In this document: one piece after another, positions 28,278 to 35,962 of the stretch
Position numbering within the stretch: position 1 is the first letter of the stretch
Layout: every line of letters starts with the position of its first letter
Assembly (NCBI GenBank): GCA_012032815.1
Contig: JAAUQD010000013.1
Coordinates: 1-36,678 of the forward strand
Reading direction: 5' to 3'
DNA length: 36,678 nucleotides
Source of the DNA: Flammeovirgaceae bacterium
GTDB lineage: Bacteria; Bacteroidota; Bacteroidia; Cytophagales; Cyclobacteriaceae
The notes under the pieces: generated by a model
The model's database searches: none
Seen by the model: the letters and a program-made list of their open reading frames with translations, nothing else
What the model was told of the DNA's origin: nothing
Translations under genes and position numbers: made by a program

Positions 28278-30656
28278 TTATTCGTCTCGTAGTACTTTAA
28301 CCGGATTCATTCGGGCAGTTGTGTATGTCTTATATCCTACCGAAACAACGGCTACCACGATTAAAATCAATGAAGAAACAATCAGGGTTACTGCGGTGGT
28401 TGGTAAATAGTAATCCCAGATACTTCCCATTAACATGCCTGCCATTAAAGATCCAAGCACAGATCCCAGAATGCAGGCAATCAACATGATAATGGCAAAC
28501 TCAAGGTTAACCACTTTTGAAATATTGGCAACGGTGGCTCCCATCACCTTGCGCACTCCTATTTCCTTCATTTTCTTAATGATATTCAACGAAACCAGTG
28601 TGAACAATCCTGTTGCTGAAAGAATCAATGCCACAATTCCTAAAAAGACAAACATCTTTACGATATTAATATTTACCGTAGTGGCTTCAATGATTTCTTC
28701 ATCCATATATCTTCCATTATACATGCGATTTGGAAAAATCTCCTTCCAGGTGGCTTCCATGAATTTATTGACTTCCACTATTTTGTCTGGCGGAGCACTG
28801 ACAATAACATGAGCGACATTATCTTTCCCTGCATAGCGAAGCATAACCGGATCAAACTCAGACCACATGCCGTTGTTGTAAACATTCTTTATTATTCCTA
28901 CAACGTAGAGTTTTACGGTATCCATCCAAATGATCTCCGATCCTACCGCATTTTCCCATCCAAACTTTCGTGCAACTTCTTCCGTAACGATGACCGATTC
29001 TTTTCTGTCTGTTTCCGAATCAATTACAAAATCTCTCCCTTCCAACAATGTCAGGCCAACTGTCTTCATGTAATCATCACCAACATTTAAGATATCGACT
29101 TCAATTTCCAACTCACCGCTTTTAATAGGATCGTTATATGCAGATGAATAGAAATGATGCTGAGAGCCCATGATTCTGATGATATCCTCATTTTTTTCCA
29201 GCTCATTTCTGAATATTTCAAATTCGGACGACCCGTTGACATAAGTATAGACAACCCCGTTCTTTGCAAAGCCCAGATCAAACTCCTTTTGAAATTCTGC
29301 ATTCTCCACGAAGGCAAAGCTGCAGACAATACCAATTAGGGAAATAGCAAACTGAAGGGTAAGTAATACCCTTGTAAAGTAATTAGTACCGCCAAATTTT
29401 AACTTTCCCTTTAGAATTTCAACCGGTTGGAATTTGCTAATGTAAAAAGCAGGATAGCCACCTGCTAAAAGTCCTGTTAAGAGGAGAGTCAGTATTAAGA
29501 AAATAGTAAAATCAAGATTAGCGATGTAGCTGGTAGTGATTTTCATTTCAGGCCAGAGTTCATTGAAGGCAGGCACTAAAAGTGTTTCTGCAATGACAAC
29601 ACCTAATAAAAGTGAAAGCAGGCAGATCAACCATGTTTCACCAAGAAATTGAGCAATCAATTGTTTTCGCTCACCACCCATAACCTTTCGCAGTCCAATT
29701 TCTTTCAATCTCCGCGAGGATATGGCTATTGATGTATTTGTGAGATTGAAGCACGCAATGAGTAAAATTAAAATACCCATTAGCCCTGTCCCGATAACGG
29801 CAGCAATCGGAGAGCCTTCGCGGGTCCATGTTCCGGGTACTTCATCGTAGCTATCCCTCTTCCCCATTCCAACAAACGACTCTAATTCAAAACCACTTAA
29901 GACAAAGTCTTCCCTTACGATATTGTTATTTTCTTTATAGGGGTTTATCTGACTTGTGATGGCTTGAATCCTGTCGGGGTTACTTATCTGAACAAATAGT
30001 GTAGCCCGGTACCTCCAATTGCTTTCGTCCAGATCCTTATTTTTAATGAAGTAGTTCTCAAACAGCGTGTATGCCTGATCATTGAAGCTGGAGTTTGAAG
30101 GTTGCTCTTTGTAAACACCACCCACAATAAATTCACGTGATGCGCTGTCTAAAAGTTCAGTTATCATTTTCCCCAGAGCAGGCTCCTTTCCAAAATATTT
30201 GATTGCCACATCTTCACTTATTAATACCCGTCCGGGTTCACCTATTGCCTGCGGAGTTCCTTCAATAAATTCAAAAGAGAAAACATCAAAGAATGCCGCA
30301 TCAACATACGAGAGTGAACCATTGAACGTATTGTCATCAATCCTGAAATTTCCGCCATCAGGAATATAGCGAACTACCCTATCAATATCTTTTACATTTT
30401 CCCGAATAGCATTTCCCAGGGGAAGAGGGGTATATCCAAATTTAGTAACCTGACCTTGAAATTCACGAAGTGAACTCACTCTGTAAATGGAATGCTGATT
30501 GACATGGTGATAGTCAAACTTATCATTAAAATCATAATTATAGTATCCTACAATTAAACAGGCAATTGCAACTGCCATTCCAAGTATATTGATGGAGACG
30601 TATAACTTATTTTTTAGAAGACTTCGAAGTGTGATGAGAAAGTAATTTTTAATCAT
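28278..30656 (-). CDS. ABC transporter permease, MacB-like/FtsX domains
   Basis: Intact 792-residue paralogue of the neighbouring permease. It has an N-terminal helix (MIKNYFLITLRSLLKNKLYVSINILGMAVAIACLIVGYY), a MacB-like periplasmic domain, and a first FtsX block with SRRLKEIGLRKVMGGERKQL. A second helix set is followed by the final FtsX block, KKMKEIGVRKVMGATVANISKV, ending ARMNPVKVLRDE. Proteins of this type use ATP hydrolysis by a partner ATPase to work a mechanotransmission cycle, often exporting peptides, antibiotics or lipoproteins with a HlyD-type adaptor. The ATPase lies upstream on the same strand beyond a terminator, and a candidate sigma-54 promoter sits 56 bases before the ATG. 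The substrate is unknown. Confidence 0.93.
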   Translation of the reverse strand: MIKNYFLITLRSLLKNKLYVSINILGMAVAIACLIVGYYNYDFNDKFDYHHVNQHSIYRVSSLREFQGQVTKFGYTPLPLGNAIRENVKDIDRVVRYIPDGGNFRIDDNTFNGSLSYVDAAFFDVFSFEFIEGTPQAIGEPGRVLISEDVAIKYFGKEPALGKMITELLDSASREFIVGGVYKEQPSNSSFNDQAYTLFENYFIKNKDLDESNWRYRATLFVQISNPDRIQAITSQINPYKENNNIVREDFVLSGFELESFVGMGKRDSYDEVPGTWTREGSPIAAVIGTGLMGILILLIACFNLTNTSIAISSRRLKEIGLRKVMGGERKQLIAQFLGETWLICLLSLLLGVVIAETLLVPAFNELWPEMKITTSYIANLDFTIFLILTLLLTGLLAGGYPAFYISKFQPVEILKGKLKFGGTNYFTRVLLTLQFAISLIGIVCSFAFVENAEFQKEFDLGFAKNGVVYTYVNGSSEFEIFRNELEKNEDIIRIMGSQHHFYSSAYNDPIKSGELEIEVDILNVGDDYMKTVGLTLLEGRDFVIDSETDRKESVIVTEEVARKFGWENAVGSEIIWMDTVKLYVVGIIKNVYNNGMWSEFDPVMLRYAGKDNVAHVIVSAPPDKIVEVNKFMEATWKEIFPNRMYNGRYMDEEIIEATTVNINIVKMFVFLGIVALILSATGLFTLVSLNIIKKMKEIGVRKVMGATVANISKVVNLEFAIIMLIACILGSVLGSLMAGMLMGSIWDYYLPTTAVTLIVSSLILIVVAVVSVGYKTYTTARMNPVKVLRDE

Positions 30657-30711
30657 AATCGAACAGGTTGATACTAGTTAGGACTGGTTAACGATACAAC
30701 AGGTTGCATAC

Positions 30712-30727
30712 TCAAGAATAATGCCCA
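30712..30727 (-). promoter_or_regulatory. Candidate sigma-54 promoter for the permease operon
   Basis: The minus-strand TGGGCATTATTCTTGA keeps GGCA at -24 and TTG at -12 with correct spacing, a weaker match to the sigma-54 consensus than the one upstream of HlyD. It would start transcription about 45 bases before the permease ATG. A TGTTCA-GAAT-CGTACA element (30778-30793) sits about 85 bases upstream of that start, the same distance as the first palindrome from the HlyD start. Confidence 0.4.
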
Positions 30728-30777
30728 TCAAAAAAATGTGTTAACAGAAGTAATTCTAGTGAGCCTCCGCTATATAT

Positions 30778-30793
30778 TGTTCAGAATCGTACA
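30778..30793. promoter_or_regulatory. Degenerate copy of the 16-bp enhancer-like palindrome
   Basis: TGTTCAGAATCGTACA has the same 6-4-6 layout and partial match to the two palindromes upstream of HlyD (CGTTCA-N4-TGAACG), with four of six arm pairs complementary. Its support comes mainly from position, about 85 bases upstream of the predicted permease start site. Confidence 0.3.
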
Positions 30794-30819
30794 AATACAG
30801 TCCCATTGCGATCAAAAGG

Positions 30820-30848
30820 AAAAGTCCCGGAGGTGCCGGGACTTTTTT
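30820..30848 (-). terminator. Rho-independent terminator after the ABC ATPase gene
   Basis: AAAAGTCCCGG-AGGTG-CCGGGACTTTT is a perfect 11-bp stem with T tracts on both strands. It lies 52 bases beyond the ATPase stop on the minus strand and separates the HlyD-ATPase transcript from the permease operon. Its symmetry would allow either direction. Confidence 0.85.
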
Positions 30849-30899
30849 CTAACCTAAACCTAAACTATAAAGAACGCATCAAGGTTGTGCCTTGAAATC

Positions 30900-31589
30900 T
30901 TATACATGAAAATGCTCTTTGATATTTTCGGTAACGACTTTACCATCAAATAAGTTGATGATCCGATGTGCATAGTTGGCATCATACGGTGAGTGCGTTA
31001 CCATGATAATGGTTGTCCCCTCTTCATTCAATTGAGACAAAAGTTTCATTACTTCTTCGCCATTAGCTGAGTCAAGATTTCCAGTCGGCTCATCGGCTAA
31101 GATCACTCTTGGTTTTGCTACAATGGCACGGGCAATGGCCACTCTTTGTTGCTGACCACCCGAAAGCTGTTGGGGAAAATGGTTTCTCCTGTGCATGATG
31201 CCCATACGCTCAAGAACCTGCTCAACTTTTTGCTTACGCTCACTGCTGGGAACTTTTAAATACAAAAGAGGAAGTTCCACATTTTCAAAAACAGTAAGTT
31301 CATCAATCAAATTAAAGCTCTGAAACACAAAGCCTATCGATCCTTTGCGAAGTTGCGCACGTTGACGCTCACTGTACTTCGACACTTCGTGTTCGCCAAA
31401 ATTGTATTCTCCGTTGGATGGATTGTCCAACAAACCCAGAATATTAAGTAATGTAGATTTACCGCATCCTGACGGACCCATAATCGCTACAAACTCGCCT
31501 TCCTTAATTTCAAGGGTAATATTGTTTAACGCGGTAGTTTCAACCTCTTCTGTGGTATACACTTTTTCCAGACCTTTCAATTTGATCAT
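30900..31589 (-). CDS. ABC transporter ATP-binding protein (MacB/LolD-like)
   Basis: Cytoplasmic ATPase of about 229 residues that drives the neighbouring FtsX-type permeases. Walker A is GPSGCGKST, the Q-loop region is IGFVFQSFNLID, the signature is LSGGQQQRVAIARA, Walker B is VILADEPTGNLDS and the H-loop is MVTHSPYDA. The track starts at 31679, but the 30 extra residues are low-complexity and non-native. The ATG at 31589 gives MIKLKGLEKVYTTEEVETTALNN, the standard start of this family. It lies about 100 bases after the HlyD gene without a visible terminator between them, so they are likely co-transcribed. Confidence 0.95.
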   Translation of the reverse strand: MIKLKGLEKVYTTEEVETTALNNITLEIKEGEFVAIMGPSGCGKSTLLNILGLLDNPSNGEYNFGEHEVSKYSERQRAQLRKGSIGFVFQSFNLIDELTVFENVELPLLYLKVPSSERKQKVEQVLERMGIMHRRNHFPQQLSGGQQQRVAIARAIVAKPRVILADEPTGNLDSANGEEVMKLLSQLNEEGTTIIMVTHSPYDANYAHRIINLFDGKVVTENIKEHFHV

Positions 31590-31689
31590 GACGTTTTTGT
31601 TTTTATGATTTAGATGATTAGAATTAATATATAGTTTTAAAAACATTTCAGATATTGATATAAGACGCTTTTTATTCAATTAAGTTGCA

Positions 31690-32938
31690 CTAGTTAAGAA
31701 TTAAAACTTCATTATTGCCAAAATTCTCATACGATGAAGTGATCACACGATCTCCTGAACTCAGCCCTTCCAGCACTTCAAAATTCTCCGAATTTTTTCT
31801 TCCAAGCCTGACATCTCTTCTCACAGCTCTGTCATTTCCATCCAGCACAAATACCCAATTTCCACCGGTATCTTTATAAAATCCACCTACCGGCAAAAGT
31901 AATTCTTCAGACGATTGACCCAATTCAATGCGCATGCGAAGCGATTGCCCTCTGCGAATACCCTGAGGGGTTTCACCATCAAACTCCATGTCAACCTCAA
32001 ACCGTCCGTTTTGAATAGTTGGGGTAAATGTAGGTGATCACCAAACTATAATCTTTGTTGGCAAAACTGGTTGATGCATGAAGTCCCGTCTGAATCCGGG
32101 CCAGGTATATTTCATCAATGGGTACACGCACTTTATAACTACCCACAATATCCACCTGCCCCAGTCGCTGTCCGGTAGTAATACCCTGACCAATCTCCCA
32201 GTGTGGTGTGGATAATTGCCCATCAATCGGAGCGCGAATGACCAGGTTATCCAGAATTTGTGCTACACCATCCAAACTTTGTGACATTCTTTTTTCAGAA
32301 TCATTCAATTGTTTGAGCTGACGATTCCTGTCCAGCGAATCGATCTTGTAGGCTTTGTACGTAATCTCCCTTCGCTTGATATTATAAAAATAATCAGCTT
32401 CCACACGCTCAAATTCCTGTGCAGAAATCAACTTCCGATCAAATAATTGTTTTTGTCTTTCATATTGCGGCTTGAGAATCGCCAACTGATTGTCAATTTG
32501 TGCAAGTGTTTCCTGCTGCCGCAGATCATTTTGTGTGATCTGCAGACGGGTTTCTCGCACCCGATTAATACTTTCATTCAATGATGCTTCCTGGCTGAGT
32601 ACACTCAGTTCGCGGTTCAGGTTGGTGAGCTCCATAATCTCGTCCCCCTTTTTCAACATAGAACCGCTTTCCCGTAAAATCCTCTTGATATTTCCTCCTT
32701 CAATGGCATCTAAAAAGATACTGCGGCTTGGTTCCACAATTCCTGTGTAAGGGATGAACTCCTGAAATACACCTCGTTGTATAGTAGCAATGGTGATCTT
32801 CTCTCTGTCTATTTTGAGCTTTGAGCGTCTATCGGCAAAAATGAACTGATACGAAACAAATATTACCAAAAGGGCTATTCCACCAAAAGTGGCTACCCGT
32901 TTCAGCGTCCAAACCTTCTTCTTTATCTTTCGATCCAT
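31690..32938 (-). CDS. HlyD-family periplasmic adaptor subunit, one frameshift
   Basis: Membrane fusion protein of about 416 residues linking the inner-membrane ABC permease to an outer-membrane channel. It has an N-terminal cytoplasmic KKKVWTLKR and a membrane helix (about 13-31). A lipoyl half-motif (FIPYTGIVEPSRSIFLDAIEGG) follows, then a long coiled-coil hairpin (about 105-215), a second lipoyl half (VIRAPIDGQLS) and beta-barrel and proximal domains (LLPVGGFYKDTGGNWVFVLDG, DRVITSSYENF). Two track ORFs join if four G at 32020-32023 become three: TYIYPTIQNGRFEVDMEFDGETPQG. It heads the minus-strand operon with the ATPase and is preceded by a strong sigma-54-type promoter and two palindromic sites. 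No TolC-like gene is in the window. Confidence 0.92.
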
Positions 32939-32963
32939 TAATTCTAAATTTCAGGCCTCAATG

Positions 32964-32980
32964 GCCAACAAGTGTGCCAA
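32964..32980 (-). promoter_or_regulatory. Sigma-54 (-24/-12) promoter for HlyD-ATPase operon
   Basis: The minus-strand TTGGCACACTTGTTGGC has TTGGCAC at -24 and TTG at -12 with the canonical spacing (GG, ten bases, G); only the -11 C differs from consensus. It predicts a start about 16 bases before the HlyD ATG. An NtrC-type activator gene lies divergently next to it. Confidence 0.68.
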
Positions 32981-33032
32981 TGCCAATATTCGAACTAATC
33001 AGTTGGAAACATAACCATTTAAGCCATATTGT

Positions 33033-33048
33033 CGTTCACATTTGAACG
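33033..33048. promoter_or_regulatory. Enhancer-like palindrome 1 (putative activator binding site)
   Basis: CGTTCA-CATT-TGAACG has perfect six-base arms. Its centre is about 86 bases upstream of the predicted HlyD start and exactly 20 bases from the second palindrome. The same CATT centre occurs in both. The position and pairing fit an upstream activating sequence for the neighbouring NtrC-type regulator. Confidence 0.65.
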
Positions 33049-33052
33049 GCCG

Positions 33053-33068
33053 CGTCCGCATTCGGACG
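33053..33068. promoter_or_regulatory. Enhancer-like palindrome 2 (putative activator binding site)
   Basis: CGTCCG-CATT-CGGACG has perfect six-base arms, the same layout and centre as palindrome 1, two helical turns away. Together they give the consensus CGTYCR-CATT-YGRACG. Both lie in the gap between HlyD (minus) and the regulator gene (plus). Confidence 0.65.
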
Positions 33069-33190
33069 AATAAATAATTACATTAGGCCTTTAAAAGTAG
33101 GATTTTAAATGCAATGGCTCCCGGTATCATAATTGTCACGAAGTCAGCTGAATCATCTCATTTGAGACCCATTTAAAAAATTGAGAACCT

Positions 33191-34575
33191 ATGACATCAA
33201 TTAAGCAAGGAAGAATATTAATTGTTGATGATAATGAAGATCTATTAAAGGCGGCCAGAATGTTTCTGAAGCGCCATTTTGGTCAGGTTGATACGGAGAA
33301 AAGTCCGGAAACCCTCCCATCCCTTCTCAGCAATGAGGACTACGATGTGATTCTCCTGGACATGAATTTTACCAAGGATGTAAGTAGTGGAAGTGAAGGT
33401 TACTATTGGTTAGAAAAATATTAGAGATGGATCCCTCAGCTGTGGTTGTTTTAATAACGGCCTACGGGGATGTGCAGATGGCCGTCAAAGCCATTAAGGC
33501 CGGTGCAACTGATTTTGTTTTAAAACCCTGGGAAAATGAAAAAACTGCTGGCTACCATTTATTCAGCCATGCGGTTGCGTGAGTCAAGGGATGAGATAGA
33601 AACCTTGAAAATAAAGAACCAGGAGATCAATCAGGAAATTAATTCTAAGTTCAGTGAGATAATTGGTCAAAGCCAGATCATGCAGCGTATATTCCAAACG
33701 ATCGAGCGTGTTGCACATACCGATGCAAACGTTTTAATCCTTGGAGAAAATGGAACCGGCAAAGAACTGGTAGCAAGAGCCATTCACAGACACTCATCAA
33801 GAAAACACGAGTCATTTGTGTCGGTTGATCTTGGATCAATCACAGAAACCCTTTTTGAAAGTGAACTCTTTGGTCACAAGAAAGGAGCTTTTACCGATGC
33901 GAAAGAGGACCGTGCCGGTCGATTTGAATTAGCGAATAACGGTACATTATTTCTGGATGAAATTGGCAATTTGTCCATGCCGCTCCAGGCCAAACTTTTA
34001 ACCGCAATTCAAAATCGAAGAGTCTCCCGCGTTGGAGCGAACAAGAAATGTCAATTGACACCCGATTGATCTGCGCAACTAATCTTCCTTTGTATGAGAT
34101 GGTCAAGGAAAATCGCTTCAGGCAAGATCTACTTTATCGGATAAATACAATTGAAGTCGAGATTCCACCGCTTCGCGATCGCCTTGAAGATATCCCATTG
34201 CTGGCCAATCATTTTTTAAAACACTACAATGTAAAATATGGAAAAAGTGTAAGTAAGATTGGAGACGGAGCCATGACGCGGCTTCACAAACATCCTTGGC
34301 CGGGGAACATCCGCGAATTGCAGCATTCATTGGAGAGGGCCATCATATTGAGTAATTCTTCGGTTTTACAGCCCGAAGACTTTAATTTTTCCGCTACCAC
34401 AACAAAAGAAAATGATCAGCCCCTGAATCTGGATCATTACAACCTTGAAGATGTTGAAAAATTATTGATACGAAAAGTACTCAAGAAATACAATGGAAAT
34501 ATAACGCAGGCTGCCGCAGAGCTGGGCCTCACGCGTTCATCGCTTTACAGAAGATTGGAGAAATATGGTCTTTAA
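33191..34575 (+). CDS. Sigma-54-dependent response regulator (NtrC type), three frameshifts
   Basis: Two-component activator of about 461 residues. The receiver domain is 1-125: acidic pocket IVDDNED, phosphoacceptor D57 in VILLDMNF, Lys in DFVLKPWENE. The AAA+ domain is about 150-385: Walker A GENGTGKE, sigma-54 contact loop GAFTDA (a common variant of GAFTGA), Walker B LFLDEIG, and RFRQDLLYRIN. The Fis-type helix-turn-helix is ITQAAAELGLTRSSLYRRLEKYGL at the C-terminus. Three one-base errors break the frame. Five A at 33414-33418 should be six (WLEKILEMDPSAVVVLITAYG). Six A at 33539-33544 should be five (NEKLLATIYSAM). A base is missing near 34043-34048 (GANKEMSIDTRLICATN). It overlaps the kinase gene by 11 bases. 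Probable targets are the adjacent HlyD and permease operons. Confidence 0.94.
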
Positions 34576-35911
34576 CGACTTTCGCTTTCGTGTTGCGTTA
34601 CGGGTAATCCTGCTCGGACTTACACTGGCACTAATTATCTTCATGATTAGTCAACCGAACATGATTTTTGCTACCGGTCTTACGGGAGCCGTTCTATTAT
34701 TTCAATTCCTTGAGTTATATCGTTTTGTTTCACAAACCAACAGAAAGCTCACCCGATTTCTCGAGTCTATAAAATATTCGGATTTCATTTCAGGATTTAC
34801 AGCTGATAATAAACTAGGCCGGAGTTTCCGGGAACTCAATACTGCCCTTAATGAAGTATTGGAAGCTTTTAGGAATACCCGATCTGAAAAAGAAGAGCAC
34901 TGGCAGTATTTAAACACGGTGGTTCAGCAAGTTAGAACCGGGATTTTGTCGTTCGATGAGGAAGGTAACATTCAGCTGATCAATGCAAACGCTCGAAAAT
35001 TTATTGGACTTCCAGCCATTAATAACATTAAAGAGCTGGAGAAAATAAACAAGAATCTGTACGATGCCTTAAAGGATGTTCGTACCGGCAAGAGCACGTT
35101 GTACCGTGATCCCAAGGATTTTCTATTGACCATTAACAGCACCGATATCCGCATCCGTGGCCACGAAGTCAAATTGATTACACTTCAAAACATTCAGAAT
35201 GAATTACAGAAACAGGAATTACAAGCCTGGCAAAATTTAACCCGTGTACTTCGTCATGAGATCATGAATTCAATTACACCGATATCTTCGCTTACTTCAA
35301 CATTAAAAGACGTACTTGACCATGATTTAAAAAAGAAAAACGGTCATTATGAACTCAAGAGTGAAGGAGCTGTGGATCTTCGCGAAGGAATCGAAACCAT
35401 TGAATCGCGCAGTAAAGGGTTAATTAAGTTCATTGATGCTTACCGTGAGTACACTTCACTTCCACCCCCGGTTATTAAGACTGTACTTTTAAAAGACCTT
35501 CTTGAGAAAGTAGCGCAATTTCTTAAACAGGAAATTAAAAATTCTAAAATCGAATTTTTGTTAACCTGTCAATCCGAATATTTAACCATACAGGCCGATG
35601 AGGAGATGATCGAACAGGTCTTGATCAATCTTATTAAAAATTCATTAGAAGCAATTGAACATACCTCATCCAGCAAGATTGAATTGAATGGAGGCTATGA
35701 CGAGAATTCGGTAATTATTGAAGTGATTGATAATGGACCCGGAATAATTAAAGAAGCCCTCGATAAAATATTTGTTCCGTTTTTTACAACCAAACAAACC
35801 GGTTCTGGCATTGGTTTAAGTTTATCTCGTCAAATCATGCAAATGCACAATGGAAATCTTACCGTACATTCAGATCCTTACCTTAAAACAGTGTTTACAT
35901 TACGGTTTTAG
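34565..35911 (+). CDS. Sensor histidine kinase
   Basis: Membrane-bound kinase of 448 residues, cognate to the overlapping response regulator. Two membrane helices (about 10-28 and 34-52) have almost no periplasmic loop between them, so sensing may be within the membrane or cytoplasmic. A PAS-like domain lies at about 115-210 (VRTGILSFDEEGNIQLINANARKFIG). The H-box is LRHEIMNSITPISSL with H231. The ATPase domain has EQVLINLIKNSLEA (N-box), IDNGPGI (G1), FFTTKQTGSGIGLSLSRQIM (F and G2). The start ATG at 34565 lies inside the regulator's last codons, indicating coupled translation. It resembles NtrB/NtrY-type kinases that pair with sigma-54 activators. Confidence 0.94.
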   Translation: MVFNDFRFRVALRVILLGLTLALIIFMISQPNMIFATGLTGAVLLFQFLELYRFVSQTNRKLTRFLESIKYSDFISGFTADNKLGRSFRELNTALNEVLEAFRNTRSEKEEHWQYLNTVVQQVRTGILSFDEEGNIQLINANARKFIGLPAINNIKELEKINKNLYDALKDVRTGKSTLYRDPKDFLLTINSTDIRIRGHEVKLITLQNIQNELQKQELQAWQNLTRVLRHEIMNSITPISSLTSTLKDVLDHDLKKKNGHYELKSEGAVDLREGIETIESRSKGLIKFIDAYREYTSLPPPVIKTVLLKDLLEKVAQFLKQEIKNSKIEFLLTCQSEYLTIQADEEMIEQVLINLIKNSLEAIEHTSSSKIELNGGYDENSVIIEVIDNGPGIIKEALDKIFVPFFTTKQTGSGIGLSLSRQIMQMHNGNLTVHSDPYLKTVFTLRF

Positions 35912-35962
35912 TATAAAATATTTTCATTCGAAAGTTAATACAGAATCATCATTGACGGCCTT

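Noticed and set aside
31590-31679. N-terminal extension of the ABC ATPase in the ORF track
   Set aside because: Thirty residues of low-complexity sequence precede the canonical family start at 31589; no homologous extension is expected.
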